DNA of 64,000 nt from Bacillus nakamurai (GCF_001584325.1 NZ_LSAZ01000004.1:62001-126000), one strand, 5' to 3'. Positions 35,377-44,855 are shown, counted from the stretch's first letter. Translations and numbers: made by a program. Notes: generated by a model not told the origin, from the sequence alone.

Positions 35377-36675
35377 TTAAAAAATCGTGATCGAACCGAT
35401 GATAAGCGCACACGCCGTCATCACAATTACGGCGAGAACCGCCCATTTCATCGCAAATTTCTGATGCTCGTCAATGGATACCCCGACAAGCCCGCATAAT
35501 AAATGCGTAGACGGCACGAGCGGACTGAGCATATGAATCGGCTGGCCGATAATAGAAGCCCTCGCAATCTCCACCTTGTCTACACCGTATGCCACGGCTG
35601 TTTCTGACAAAATGGGAAGCACGCCGTAAAAATACGCGTCATTCGGCATCAGAAAGGTGAAGATGCCGCTCGTTAAGGCCACAATCGCCGGAATAAATCC
35701 GCCCATTTGCTCCGGAATGAGCGATACGAGTGAAATGGCCATTTCATCAACCATCTTTGTTCCCGTTAAAATTCCGGTAAACACACCTGCCGCAAAAATC
35801 ATGGAACCGATCGCCAGCACATTGCTGGAATGGGCTGATATGCGTTCCCTTTGATCAGTAAGCTTCGGATAATTCACAATCAGCGCGACACAAAATGCAA
35901 TCAAAAAGAGCACCGTCAAATTTACTTTTCCGGAAACTAAAAACCCGACTAAAGAAAGCGTTAACAATAAATTGAACCACCATAATTTCGGCCGCTTCCA
36001 TTCACCCTCCACTGCCGCTGCGGTTTCATTTGTATGCGACGGCTTCTTCAGTTCAATGACCCCAAGGCGTTTCCGTTCAGCCCTTCCAAGCACATAAGCA
36101 ACCGCGATCATGCATATTATGCCGCTGGCAATGACCGGAAGCATCGGCCCTGTCAGCTCAGCCGGGTCCACCCCAAGCGCACTCGCCGCGCGCGGCGTCG
36201 CTCCGCCCCATGGAATCGTATTCATGATCCCCATGCCGACGCCGGCGATTCCCGCTAAAATGATCGGACGGATTCCGAGCATTAAGTATAGAGGCAGCAT
36301 TGCGCTTGTGGTGATCATATACGTCGTTGAGCCGTCGCCGTCGAGCGCGACAAGCATTGTCAGCACGGCGGTCCCGACAACAATTTTTAACGGATCGCCT
36401 TTAACAAGCTTTAAAATACGGGCAACCATCGGATCAAATAAACCGGTATCAATCATAATGCCGAAATAAAGAATTGCAAACATAATCATGACTGCAATCG
36501 GCGCAACCTGTTCAATACCTGAGATCATCATCTCGCCGACACGATGAAATGAAAATCCGGCGATTAATGCAAAGATGATCGGTGTCAATACAAGCGCCGT
36601 TAAAACCGAGAGCCGTTTTGTCATGATCAGGACCATAAAGACAACCATCATAAGAAAGCCTAAGATTGCTAACAC
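35377..36675 (-). CDS. citM: CitM, Mg2+-citrate/proton symporter (CitMHS family)
   Basis: 432 residues starting at GTG 36675 after AAGGGGG. About twelve hydrophobic segments with the family motifs LDGDGSTTYMITTSAML (near residue 107) and a C-terminal LLSPLVPSTH loop (near 393). CitM takes up citrate complexed with Mg2+, Mn2+, Co2+ or Ni2+. It is followed upstream by yflP and the CitST sensor system, and carries a cre site in its leader, as in B. subtilis: induced by citrate through CitT and shut off by glucose through CcpA. Confidence 0.9.
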   Translation of the reverse strand: MLAILGFLMMVVFMVLIMTKRLSVLTALVLTPIIFALIAGFSFHRVGEMMISGIEQVAPIAVMIMFAILYFGIMIDTGLFDPMVARILKLVKGDPLKIVVGTAVLTMLVALDGDGSTTYMITTSAMLPLYLMLGIRPIILAGIAGVGMGIMNTIPWGGATPRAASALGVDPAELTGPMLPVIASGIICMIAVAYVLGRAERKRLGVIELKKPSHTNETAAAVEGEWKRPKLWWFNLLLTLSLVGFLVSGKVNLTVLFLIAFCVALIVNYPKLTDQRERISAHSSNVLAIGSMIFAAGVFTGILTGTKMVDEMAISLVSLIPEQMGGFIPAIVALTSGIFTFLMPNDAYFYGVLPILSETAVAYGVDKVEIARASIIGQPIHMLSPLVPSTHLLCGLVGVSIDEHQKFAMKWAVLAVIVMTACALIIGSITIF

Positions 36676-36693
36676 AGTATATCCCCCTTATTA

Positions 36694-36707
36694 TGAATAC
36701 GCTTACA
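36694..36707 (-). promoter_or_regulatory. CcpA site (cre) in the citM leader
   Basis: Minus strand TGTAAGCGTATTCA matches TGWAANCGNTNWCA at all but one position and differs by one base from the citM cre I recall for B. subtilis. It lies downstream of the promoter, as a roadblock. Confidence 0.85.
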
Positions 36708-36746
36708 TTCCAAAGGCCCGATTCCCCTTTATCCTGCCTTTTTGTC

Positions 36747-36775
36747 ATCTTATGAAATTTAGATATTGAAGTAAA
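36747..36775 (-). promoter_or_regulatory. citM promoter
   Basis: Minus strand TTTACT (36770-36775), 17 bases, TAAGAT (36747-36752). The -35 box is imperfect, fitting a promoter that needs an activator. Confidence 0.6.
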
Positions 36776-36812
36776 TATTTTGGGTTTTAAAGATTTTTAA
36801 TTTTTTATAACC

Positions 36813-36830
36813 TTTTTGTTCTTTTTGTTC
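36813..36830. repeat. Tandem 9-base repeat upstream of the citM promoter, candidate CitT site
   Basis: TTTTTGTTC occurs twice in tandem about 40-60 bases upstream of the -35 box, in the zone where CitT binds in B. subtilis. Confidence 0.4.
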
Positions 36831-36871
36831 ATTCCCAAATGAAAAAAGCATTCCGCTTGCAATGCGAATGC

Positions 36872-37834
36872 TCATTTTTCACTGCTCATCATTTCTTTAT
36901 AAAACTCCGTTTGCTCCTCTAAAAAATGTTTTGCTTCGCTGCTGTTTTTATAAAAGCTTTCCCAATCCTCCCTTTTCATCCTTTGCTTCCACTCTGCCGA
37001 TGAGGCAACCTTTTTAAAAGCCTGATCCCAATAGGCTATTTCACCTTCTGTCATCCCTTTCGGCCCCATGATGCCTCGCCAGTGTGCGAAGACAAACGGC
37101 ACCCCCTGTTCTTTCCATGTCGGAATATCGCTAAAGCCGGAGAGCCTTTTGTCAGATGTGACGGCAGCTAACGTGATATCGCCTTTTTTAGAGGAGTCTC
37201 TTGCTTCTGAGATCGTCATTGAAGCGGCATCTATGTCGTGCCTGATGAGCGCTTTAATGACATCTTTACTGCTTCCGTATTGAAAAAAGCGGATATCAAA
37301 CGCAGAAATGCCAGCCATTTCTGCGGCTCTGGCAAAGGAAAGCTGATCATCATTTCCAAGCCCCGGCGCAAAGCCGATTCTTACGGCGCCGGGATGTTTC
37401 TTAATTTCATCCAGCAGCTGTTTTCCGCTTTTGAACTTTGAATCTTTCGGAAGCGCGACAGTCTGCCATTCCTTTGCAATAATTGCTAATGGTGTAAAAT
37501 CGGCGGCCTTCAGCCGGCTCTGTCCCAGAATTTCATTGCTCAAAAGCAGGCTTGAGTTCATACTGACAATATTGGTTTTTCGTTCGTTTACATACTTCCA
37601 GCCGATGTCGCCGCCCCCGCCCGGCTTGTAGACGATCCTTACCGGCCGGCCTAACATATCTTCGTGCTCGATTACCGATTGCACGGCTTTTGCCGTTGCG
37701 TCCCATCCCCCTTGGGGATCAGCCGGAACGACAATCTCAATCGGCCCGTCGGCTAAATGGATGCTTGCGGTTTTTCGTCCGTCAAAAGAGACCAGCGCCA
37801 TTATCATGATGAGAAGCAATCCCAACCGCTTCAT
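36872..37834 (-). CDS. yflP: YflP, TctC/Bug-type tricarboxylate-binding protein
   Basis: 319 residues from ATG 37834 with GGGATGGGAG upstream. An N-terminal hydrophobic signal ([12 protein letters not shown]) is followed by the TctC solute-binding fold: [15 protein letters not shown] (near residue 34), [11 protein letters not shown] near 70. No lipobox Cys is seen. In a citrate operon it probably helps CitS sense citrate or feeds CitM, but this is not shown. It lies 12 bases from citT, in the same orientation. Confidence 0.82.
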   Translation of the reverse strand: MKRLGLLLIMIMALVSFDGRKTASIHLADGPIEIVVPADPQGGWDATAKAVQSVIEHEDMLGRPVRIVYKPGGGGDIGWKYVNERKTNIVSMNSSLLLSNEILGQSRLKAADFTPLAIIAKEWQTVALPKDSKFKSGKQLLDEIKKHPGAVRIGFAPGLGNDDQLSFARAAEMAGISAFDIRFFQYGSSKDVIKALIRHDIDAASMTISEARDSSKKGDITLAAVTSDKRLSGFSDIPTWKEQGVPFVFAHWRGIMGPKGMTEGEIAYWDQAFKKVASSAEWKQRMKREDWESFYKNSSEAKHFLEEQTEFYKEMMSSEK

Positions 37835-37846
37835 TTCTCCCATCCC

Positions 37847-38527
37847 TTACTCATTTGCTAAATAATACTTCCGTTCCGGCCTGCCGATAATGCCGTACTC
37901 CAATTCCGCGAGCGCTTCTTCTTGGGAAACGAGGAACTCGGCGTAACGCCGCGCCGTTGTCCGGGACGCCCCCATTTTTTCGCCCAGCTCTTCGGCCGTC
38001 ATCCCTTTTTGAGCCGTGCGGAGCGCTTCTTTTATTTTCTGAAGTGTGATCGAATTAATCCCTGTGGGCAGATCATGGAGCTGCTTTTGTTCTTTTGCGT
38101 CACTCCCGAAATACAGATCAACAACGGACTGGCTCAGCTCCGTTTGCGAGAGAAGCCATTTTCTTTTCTCACGATATTGCAGGAGCACTTGTGTAAATTT
38201 ATGTGCCGAGACCGGTTTAATCAAATAATGAGAAATGCCAGATCTGAGTGCTTCTTGCAGCAGCCGGGTTTCGGTCGCCGCGGTTACCACGATAATATCA
38301 ACGGCAGGAAACCGGCGGCGGATCAGCGGAAGCAAAGCGGTGCCCAGCTCGTCAGGCATATAAATGTCCAAAAGCAGCAGATCCGGCTGCTGTTTCTCAA
38401 GTAACGACATAGTGTCTTTGGCGTTTACGGCTTTTCCGATAACACTGAATCCATCGAGATGTTCGATAAATTTTTCATGGATTTGCGCTATTCGAAAGTC
38501 GTCCTCCGCAATCGCGATGTTAATCAC
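37847..38527 (-). CDS. citT: CitT, response regulator for citrate uptake
   Basis: 226 residues: receiver domain (1-120) with the phosphoacceptor Asp in LLLLDIYMPDE near residue 54 and switch Lys in LIKPVS near 105; C-terminal helix-turn-helix AEELGEKMGASRTTARRYAEFL (about 180-201), typical of CitB/DcuR regulators. Activates citM when phosphorylated by CitS. Its start overlaps the end of citS by four bases (ATGA type). Confidence 0.92.
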   Translation of the reverse strand: MINIAIAEDDFRIAQIHEKFIEHLDGFSVIGKAVNAKDTMSLLEKQQPDLLLLDIYMPDELGTALLPLIRRRFPAVDIIVVTAATETRLLQEALRSGISHYLIKPVSAHKFTQVLLQYREKRKWLLSQTELSQSVVDLYFGSDAKEQKQLHDLPTGINSITLQKIKEALRTAQKGMTAEELGEKMGASRTTARRYAEFLVSQEEALAELEYGIIGRPERKYYLANE

Positions 38528-40128
38528 ATGGATTCCCCCTTGTGCCTTTCTTTCGGTATAAACACTGTAAATACTGCACCGCCGCTTTTTTGATTCGAAA
38601 TTTCAATCCATCCTTGCAATTCATTAACGGCTTCCTTCAGGTTGGCTAAACCGTAACCCCTCTTCGTCCCCTTTGAAGAGTACCCTTTTTGAAAAATGGT
38701 TTGTATTTTATCCTGCGGCACGCCGTCACCTGAGTCGGATACTTCTATGACGATATCCCTGCCGATATCGGTAATGAAAAAGGAGACCTTTCTCACCTTT
38801 TTATCAGCGACGGCTTCGAATGCGTTATCGATTACATTTCCGATGATGGTAATGAGCTGGGAAGAGCCTACATGCTTTGGCAGCGATTCCAAAAAGCTGT
38901 TTTCATCAATGGACAGCTGAACTTTTTTCTCAGAGGCCTTTCCCATTTTTCCTAATAATATGGCTTGGACCCGCTGTGAATGAATGTTTTGAAACAGGAT
39001 TTCATGCTGCTCATTTTGAATGGCGTACTCTTCCTTGATCAGCTCAATGGCTTCTTCGTATTCCCCAAGCTCCAGCAGACCAAGTATGGCATAAAGCTTA
39101 TTCGAAAATTCATGCGTTTGCGCACGCAGATCCTCTGAGTATTTTTTCATCTCAGTCAGCTTGCCGATCAGTTTCTTCAGCTCTGTTTTTTCACGGAAGC
39201 TTATGACCGCCCCATAATCTTGTCCGGCCTGTCTCATTTCTTTGATGTTCAATATCAATACTTTATCACCGACACGCACCTCCTGATTCGGAGCCGCTTC
39301 TCCCCCGGCCAAAACCGGCAACAGCTTTGCGTCAGGCATGATCTCTTCTATATGACGGCCGATCAGCGGCATGGGAAGATCCAGCATGCCGGCGGCCGAT
39401 AAATTCATCATCGTTACCGCCCCGTCTTTGTTTACGGCGATAATGCCTTCTTTTATGGCAAGAAGCATCGCATTACGCTCTCTGTACAGCGATGCAATTT
39501 CATGCGGTTCAAGGCCGAGTGTATCTTTGCGGATACTTTTTGCGAGCGCAGCCGCTCCCCCGATTCCGATGAGGAGCACCAAACATGCAAAATAGCTTAA
39601 GTTCCAAAGATGCTCCTTGATTCCTTTTTCAATTTCATCTTGTAAAAATTCGACCGTTACCGTTCCGACGACTTCGTTATGATCCTGTTCTTCCAAAATA
39701 ACCGGCGCGCTTCCCCTCACAGCCTTCATCCCGTCTGATACGGGTGATCCGCCGAACATGACGGTTTTATTTTGCAGCTTTTCATTCCCGTCAGGAATGC
39801 TGCTGCGGGCCGAATGAAATGTAATGTTTCCCTTTTGATCAGTGATATAGACGGCATGCGCGCCTGCCTGCTCTTTCATTTGTTCTATTACGTCTAATTT
39901 TTGAAAAGCATTTTTATCCGCAAGCTGAAAGGCCTCTTTTACAGGCGGCATGTATGAAATGGTTTTGGCCGTTTGTACCGCCAGCTGTTCAGCCTGTTTT
40001 TGGCCCTCGTTTAATTGCTGAAAGGCAAAAATGACAGTAAGAGTACCGATAACAAGTATTAATAAAGCCGCGATTAAACCGGCGATTTTCATTTGCAGAG
40101 AGACATAAAACCGCTTCTCTTCTATCAC
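38524..40128 (-). CDS. citS: CitS, citrate-sensing histidine kinase
   Basis: 534 residues, GTG start at 40128. Two membrane segments (about 14-34 and 176-196) enclose an extracellular PASTA-free Cache/PAS-type sensor of about 140 residues; then a cytosolic PAS domain, the DHp box QTHEFSNKLYAILGLLELG with the phosphorylated His near 347, and the ATPase domain (NVIDNAFEAV, GDGVP, GYGLANL). This is the CitA/DcuS kinase class. Pairs with CitT. Confidence 0.92.
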   Translation of the reverse strand: MIEEKRFYVSLQMKIAGLIAALLILVIGTLTVIFAFQQLNEGQKQAEQLAVQTAKTISYMPPVKEAFQLADKNAFQKLDVIEQMKEQAGAHAVYITDQKGNITFHSARSSIPDGNEKLQNKTVMFGGSPVSDGMKAVRGSAPVILEEQDHNEVVGTVTVEFLQDEIEKGIKEHLWNLSYFACLVLLIGIGGAAALAKSIRKDTLGLEPHEIASLYRERNAMLLAIKEGIIAVNKDGAVTMMNLSAAGMLDLPMPLIGRHIEEIMPDAKLLPVLAGGEAAPNQEVRVGDKVLILNIKEMRQAGQDYGAVISFREKTELKKLIGKLTEMKKYSEDLRAQTHEFSNKLYAILGLLELGEYEEAIELIKEEYAIQNEQHEILFQNIHSQRVQAILLGKMGKASEKKVQLSIDENSFLESLPKHVGSSQLITIIGNVIDNAFEAVADKKVRKVSFFITDIGRDIVIEVSDSGDGVPQDKIQTIFQKGYSSKGTKRGYGLANLKEAVNELQGWIEISNQKSGGAVFTVFIPKERHKGESM

Positions 40129-40315
40129 AGCACCAGCCGTCCTTTCTTCCTAAAATGATACCATTTTTTAAACGTTTTTTCTCATTTTTAAGAATCTTCG
40201 TGATCTTTTTCTCTTGTGATTTTTCAAAAGAGTGTTGAAAGGTATATTTTTACTTTAGGAATAAAACTGATTATTTCAACTGGAATCACCTAGGCTGATA
40301 TCAATATGTACCCAT

Positions 40316-40342
40316 CAAAAAAGACTGAACAAAGTCAGTCTT
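40316..40342 (-). terminator. Terminator after the collagen-like gene
   Basis: On the minus strand AAGACTGA - CTTTGT - TCAGTCTT followed by TTTTGA. Confidence 0.8.
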
Positions 40343-40375
40343 AAGAAGAATTTCTATGAAGATGGACATCCTCAC

Positions 40376-41200
40376 TCAAGTAATCGTAACCCCGGCACTT
40401 GCGTATCCTGCTACTGTGTTAATAAGAGAAAGACCTGTCGCAGTTGCTGAAAACACCATTAACAACCGGGTTTGCGGTGTTACCGATATATTTAATCCTG
40501 TCGTGATTCCGTTGCTGATGGTGCCTATAGATAATATACCGGTGAGAGGAGGAGATAAGGTGACGGCCGCTCCGGGAATGGGTGTGAACGTATTGTTCGG
40601 AACAGTGGAACTATATAATTGTGCCGTTATTGTGACCGTCGAACCGACTAGTGATAAAGCTGCGGTGGTACTGAAATATCCGGCGATTGAGGTAATCGTT
40701 CCGCTCCTCGGAGCTGAAAACGCAAAGTTAAGAAGCGTCCCTCCGGCTCCGGTAAGGTCGATTGCACCTCCCCCTCCGACAGAAACCCCTGTTACGGAGT
40801 TTCCGAAACCGACAAGACTGACAGTCCCGATTAATCCGCCGGCAATGGTTGTCAAGGCGGTAGGAAGGCCCGATGCATACGGGATGATTGCCCCTGATCC
40901 GGTGGCTCCCGTGGCTCCGGTTGTTCCGGTTACACCAGTGGATCCCGTGGCTCCTCTTGCATGATAATGATGTGGATGACAGCACGGACACCATCTTTCA
41001 TGACTGCAAGAGTTTCCGCAACAGCATCCTTCACAGCAATGTGCTCGATTACGGTAACTGCACCTTTGATTTCTTCTTTCATTTTGAGAATGATAGCAAC
41101 AATCATTACAATGCCGGCAGTCGCAATCCCAAGAATCGTGTCTGTTATACCAACTGTCTCCTTTTCTTATTAACCACCTCTTCTTGCATAATTTTTTCAC
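40376..41200 (-). CDS. Collagen-like spore-surface protein with a Cys/His-rich N-terminal domain (BclB-like)
   Basis: The frame gives 274 residues. Residues 25-80 are crowded with Cys and His ([31 protein letters not shown]); residues 82-102 are a short Gly-x-y run [19 protein letters not shown]; the rest (about 103-274) is a Gly/Ser/Thr-rich beta domain like the C terminus of BclB-type exosporium proteins. The start is unclear: GTG 41200 has no ribosome binding site, whereas AAGAGGTGG at 41173-41185 points to ATA at 41170 (ATA AGA AAA GGA), where ATG may have been. Probably displayed on the spore crust. No glycosyltransferase is adjacent. Confidence 0.7.
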   Translation of the reverse strand: MKKLCKKRWLIRKGDSWYNRHDSWDCDCRHCNDCCYHSQNERRNQRCSYRNRAHCCEGCCCGNSCSHERWCPCCHPHHYHARGATGSTGVTGTTGATGATGSGAIIPYASGLPTALTTIAGGLIGTVSLVGFGNSVTGVSVGGGGAIDLTGAGGTLLNFAFSAPRSGTITSIAGYFSTTAALSLVGSTVTITAQLYSSTVPNNTFTPIPGAAVTLSPPLTGILSIGTISNGITTGLNISVTPQTRLLMVFSATATGLSLINTVAGYASAGVTIT

Positions 41201-41282
41201 AAAGAAAAATGGTGTGGCAAAATCCCTATTCCAATGTTTGAATTTTTAACTGGTCTTAAGGTTGCATGCTGCACAGCATTTA

Positions 41283-41320
41283 AAGAAAAAAAGACCTAAC
41301 CATGCATAAGTCAGGCCTTT
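41283..41320 (-). terminator. Terminator after the 66-residue gene
   Basis: Minus strand AGGCCTGAC - TTATGCATG - GTTAGGTCT followed by seven T. Confidence 0.8.
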
Positions 41321-41426
41321 CACCTTCAAAATATCAGTCTGCTATTTTCATAAGCTTGTCGGAAAATGAATGCTGTTAAAATCGATATTGAGAGCTGTTG
41401 CTGTTGTTTCTCTTCCCCGGAGGTCC

Positions 41427-41627
41427 TTATACACAATTAGGAGAGCAAAGTGCAGGATACTTTTCTGCAGAGACAGGGGTTTTATCACTTTCTATGTGAG
41501 AATAGCTATCAGAATTTTTTTCATTATATCTATGCGAATGCTCTTTGTACCTGCTCTTCACATGACGACTCATATATTTATAATGAGAGCTTTGCCCATT
41601 GAACGGATTGTTTCGTTTCGTACTCAT
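41427..41627 (-). CDS. Small basic hydrophilic protein of 66 residues
   Basis: ATG 41627 with GAGGTGATTTT upstream opens MSTKRNNPFNGQSSHYKYM..., rich in Ser, Lys, His, Tyr and Asn with two late Cys (PALCSPNCV). No hydrophobic core. The binding site and a downstream terminator support a real gene. It lies upstream of the collagen-like gene in the same orientation and its composition suits a coat or crust protein, but the terminator between them suggests separate transcripts. I do not recognise a family. Confidence 0.6.
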   Translation of the reverse strand: MSTKRNNPFNGQSSHYKYMSRHVKSRYKEHSHRYNEKNSDSYSHIESDKTPVSAEKYPALCSPNCV

Positions 41628-41696
41628 AAAATCACCTCATACCTTATGGTACTCAGGCGGTTTATACATTGTGAATGCATCAATCTCTTCGTTCAA

Positions 41697-41731
41697 AAAA
41701 AAAAAGGCAGACCGCGTCTGCCTTTTTCTTC
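41697..41731 (-). terminator. Terminator after yflS
   Basis: Minus strand AAAAGGCAGAC - GC - GGTCTGCCTTTT followed by a long T run. Confidence 0.85.
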
Positions 41732-43168
41732 TTACCACAAACCTAATACTTTCCACCATAAACCGCCGATCACAAGCCATGTGATGATATGGACGATCGA
41801 CAGAATAAATCCGATGGACCACCATTTGCTTTGCGATACATAGCCCGCTCCGAAAAAGACCGGAGCCGCTCCTGAGCCGTAATGCGTCGTTGAACCGAAA
41901 AGGTTGCTGAAAAACGCCAGGCTGAGCGCTGCCAAAAGCGGCGGAGCGCCTGCCGCCACGATCACAGCTAAAAATGCTGCATACATGGCACTGATATGTG
42001 CGGTTGCACTCGCAAAGAAGTAGTGGGTGTAATAATACACAATGATTAAAATCATAAATGCCACAATCCATGAGAAACCGGAAACGGAAGATTTCATCAT
42101 ATTGCTGAACCAGGACACCATGCCGAGCTCATTCAGGAAATTCGCCAGCATCACAAGCGCCGCAAACCAAGTCAGCGTATCCCATGCGCCTTGTTCTTTT
42201 TTGATGTCCTCCCAAGTTAATACCTGAGACAAAAGCAATACGGATAAACCGATTAAAGCCGTTGTCGTCGCGTCGATATTAAAGTTTCCTCCGAAAATCC
42301 AAAGCACCAAAACCAATAAAAAGACGATGACCATGGACAGCTCGGATTTTTTAAAAGGGCCCATTTCTTTCAGTTTCTCTGTTGCGATTTTGGCCGCATC
42401 CGGTGTTTCTTTAATTTCCGGCGGATACAGCTTGTAAATCACAAGCGGCGTAATAATTAAGCTCACCAATCCCGGTACAATTGCCGCAATAGCCCAGCTT
42501 GTCCATGTGATGTCCACCCCTGCGACATCGTGGGCCAGCTTTGCGATCAGCGGGTTTGCCGCCATTGCCGTTAAAAACATGGCAGACGTGATCAAGTTCC
42601 CTTGAAAACCGGTTTTTAATAAGAAAGCTCCGATTTTCCGTTCTGTTCCGTTTGCCGGTGTTGATCCGAATGTTTCGGATAATGATCTGATAATAGGAAA
42701 AATAATGCCGCCCGCCCGTGCCGTGTTGCTCGGAATGGCAGGTGATAAAATTAAATCACTGAAAAGCAGTGAGTAAGAAAGCCCGAGTGTTTTCTTCCCG
42801 AACTTTTGTACGAATACGTAAGAAATTCTGGCGCCCAGTCCGGTTTTAATAAATCCCCGGGAAATAAAAAAGGCGATGACAATCAGCCAGATTGTTTTGT
42901 TTCCAAAGCCGCTTAACGTATTTTCGATTGATAACGTTCCCGTTAACGCGGTAACTGCCAATGCAAAAACAGCAATTGCGCCCATTGGCAAGGGCTTGGA
43001 GATAAAGCCGATAATTGTTGCGACAAAAATAGCGAACAAATGCCATGCTTTAGGTTCAAGTCCGGACGGCGCGGGAATAAACCAAATGATTAATCCCACA
43101 GCAACAGTAATAAGTAAAGGAATTAATTTCACTGCCTGCTGTTTTTTTGCGTCTTTTTCTGAAGCCAT
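41732..43168 (-). CDS. yflS: YflS, DASS-family dicarboxylate (malate) transporter
   Basis: 478 residues with about twelve hydrophobic segments. DASS signatures: ILSPAIPSNTARAGGIIFPI near residue 137 (an SNT motif) and a second half with NLFGSTTHYGSG near 425, the paired sodium and carboxylate loops. Family members move malate, succinate or 2-oxoglutarate; B. subtilis YflS is described as a malate transporter. GGAGGAG lies upstream of ATG 43168. Single-gene unit. Confidence 0.9.
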   Translation of the reverse strand: MASEKDAKKQQAVKLIPLLITVAVGLIIWFIPAPSGLEPKAWHLFAIFVATIIGFISKPLPMGAIAVFALAVTALTGTLSIENTLSGFGNKTIWLIVIAFFISRGFIKTGLGARISYVFVQKFGKKTLGLSYSLLFSDLILSPAIPSNTARAGGIIFPIIRSLSETFGSTPANGTERKIGAFLLKTGFQGNLITSAMFLTAMAANPLIAKLAHDVAGVDITWTSWAIAAIVPGLVSLIITPLVIYKLYPPEIKETPDAAKIATEKLKEMGPFKKSELSMVIVFLLVLVLWIFGGNFNIDATTTALIGLSVLLLSQVLTWEDIKKEQGAWDTLTWFAALVMLANFLNELGMVSWFSNMMKSSVSGFSWIVAFMILIIVYYYTHYFFASATAHISAMYAAFLAVIVAAGAPPLLAALSLAFFSNLFGSTTHYGSGAAPVFFGAGYVSQSKWWSIGFILSIVHIITWLVIGGLWWKVLGLW

Positions 43169-43292
43169 TACAGGTCTCCTCCTATTTTGTTAACTTCCAT
43201 CCCCTATCCCATTTTACTACTTAACTAAGTTAATAAACGTTTTTGTTAATTAAAAAACAAAAAGGAATATTTTCCTTTGTGTTTCTTGTTTC

Positions 43293-44559
43293 TTATTTTA
43301 GTTTACCCGCACCCGCTTGAGATATAACATCTGATTTCACATTTGCAGCTGAACCGATTGAGCCGTGCAGTGACGGTGCCCAACCGACAAACTGGCTTAA
43401 TCCGTTGGCGGCTGACGCGTTAATCGCTGCGCCGTTCAAAAGGGTGCCGTCTTCATGAAGCGCTTTTCCGCCGCTGAAGACGCTGATTGTTTTATTGGCA
43501 GATAGTCCCGGAACTTCAAAAGCGTTATTCTGGGCGTGAATTTTTGACGAATGGCCTACGCCCCATGCATAGCTGAAGGGATATGCAGCGCTTTTGCTGC
43601 CTTCGTAAAAATTATTATAAATATGAACCTGACCGAATCGGACCCGCGGTGCGCGCTGGACGATGTTCTGGTAATAGTTATGGTGAATGGTCACCTTTAA
43701 TTTTCCGTCATCTGACGTCTTGCTGTCACTATTTCCGATGACGGAGCCTTTATCATGGTCATTATATTTATTATAGGACAGTGTAATATAGTTCGCCCCG
43801 TTGGATATATCCGTCTGGCCGTCATGGTGCTGATATTTTCGTCCGTAATAGTGGGGAAAACCGCTGTCGGGATTCGATCCGTCATTAAATGTACAATGGT
43901 CTATCCAGATGTGCGTGGCACCGTTAATGGTGATATTGTCATATTCCGAATTCCAGTTGCCGCTGTCGCCGTCAGTCGGGTCCCATTGCGGAAAATAATC
44001 ATAAGCGTCTTGAAATTCAATGTTGCGGATGATGACATTATCGACTCCGCTTTTTATATTAAAATTCCCGCCTGTCACCTTGGCATTTGAGCCTGAACCG
44101 ATGATGGTCGTATTTGAAGGAATGTCAATCACGACTCTTGCCTTCTGGTTTTTTTTGTGATCGCTTTCTGGCATCTTCCTGAGTGCCTGACGGCGCTTTT
44201 TTCCCCCATTTGTCCGGATCGTACGCTTTCAGGTAGGCATTGAAATCATAAGCCGCATCTTTATATTCGTTAAAACCAAGCGCTTTGTTATGATCATCCG
44301 TATTCAGATTGATTGTACCTTGTATGTAAATAATTTTCGGCGTGCTGTTGGCGCTTCCCCCTAATGCAGAAACAAGCTGTTGTCTGTTTGTTACAGTATA
44401 CACATTGGATGAAGAGGCTTTCGCACCGCCGGTTGTTCCGCCGGCATAAGCTCCCCAGCCGTCATTTGATCCTAACGTCTGCCGGTCCGGATCAGCGGCA
44501 TGGACACCCGCAGGAATCATACATAAACAAACCGCCAGCATAAAAAGCATTTTTTTCAT
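43293..44559 (-). pseudogene. pel: Pectate lyase (PL1) with a one-base frameshift
   Basis: ATG 44559 (GGGGG upstream) opens a signal peptide (MKKMLFMLAVCLCMI...VHAAD) and the N-terminal PL1 part. At 44149-44156 the minus strand has A8 where seven would keep frame: SQKKPEGK ends soon, while the other frame reads SQKNQKARVVIDIPSNTT and goes on to the normal end at 43293. Family motifs beyond the shift are WIDHCTFND and the catalytic-region VQRAPRVRFGQVH. The intact enzyme would cleave polygalacturonate with Ca2+ outside the cell. As read, only about 140 residues are made. Confidence 0.88.
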
Positions 44560-44663
44560 GAATTGTGTTCCCCCCAAGCTTCCTTGTAAAAGCTTATTCC
44601 AATTTATTGCAATCGAATTGTACCAAATAACATTGAAATCATCACCGAAAACTTACTGAAATT

Positions 44664-44703
44664 GAATTTCGATTTTATTGCGGTTACCGCAATAAAATCC
44701 CCA
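44664..44703. repeat. Palindromic element, copy 1
   Basis: ATTTTATTGCGG (44672-44683) - TTA - CCGCAATAAAAT (44687-44698) is a perfect twelve-base inverted repeat, flanked by AATTTCG and CCC, like copy 2. Confidence 0.75.
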
Positions 44704-44752
44704 CAAATTGAGACTTTTTCTCTTCTGAAACCGATTTCATGAATGTTATTGC
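44704..44752 (-). pseudogene. Relic of a second yflT copy (C-terminal part)
   Basis: These 49 bases match 44927-44977 inside yflT with about seven mismatches and a two-base gap. On the minus strand they read NNIHEIGF where yflT has NKMHEIGF, then the frame is lost. The rest of the gene is gone. It is bounded by two copies of a palindromic element, which suggests duplication of the yflT 3' end together with its downstream hairpin, then decay. Confidence 0.65.
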
Positions 44753-44785
44753 AGCATATTTCCAACCGCAAACCTTGCCAAATGT

Positions 44786-44823
44786 AAATTTCGTTTTTTG
44801 CGGAAACCGCAAAAAAATCCCAA
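44786..44823. repeat. Palindromic element, copy 2
   Basis: TTTTTTGCGG (44794-44803) - AAA - CCGCAAAAAA (44807-44816), with the same AATTTCG and ATCCC flanks as copy 1. Confidence 0.75.
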
Positions 44824-44849
44824 GGGATAGAAAAACCCCTTGGGATTGG
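44816..44849 (-). terminator. Terminator after yflT
   Basis: Minus strand AATCCCAAGGGG - loop - CCCTTGGGATT followed by T6, starting seven bases after the yflT stop. Confidence 0.9.
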
Positions 44850-44855
44850 ATCAGC

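Noticed and set aside
40966-41190. A second frame over the Cys/His-rich part of the collagen-like gene reads as a neat membrane protein ([20 protein letters not shown]...).
   Set aside because: TGY Cys and CAT His codons read one base on become Ala, Val and Ile codons, so a hydrophobic shadow is expected. It has no start codon after its upstream stop and ends inside the gene.
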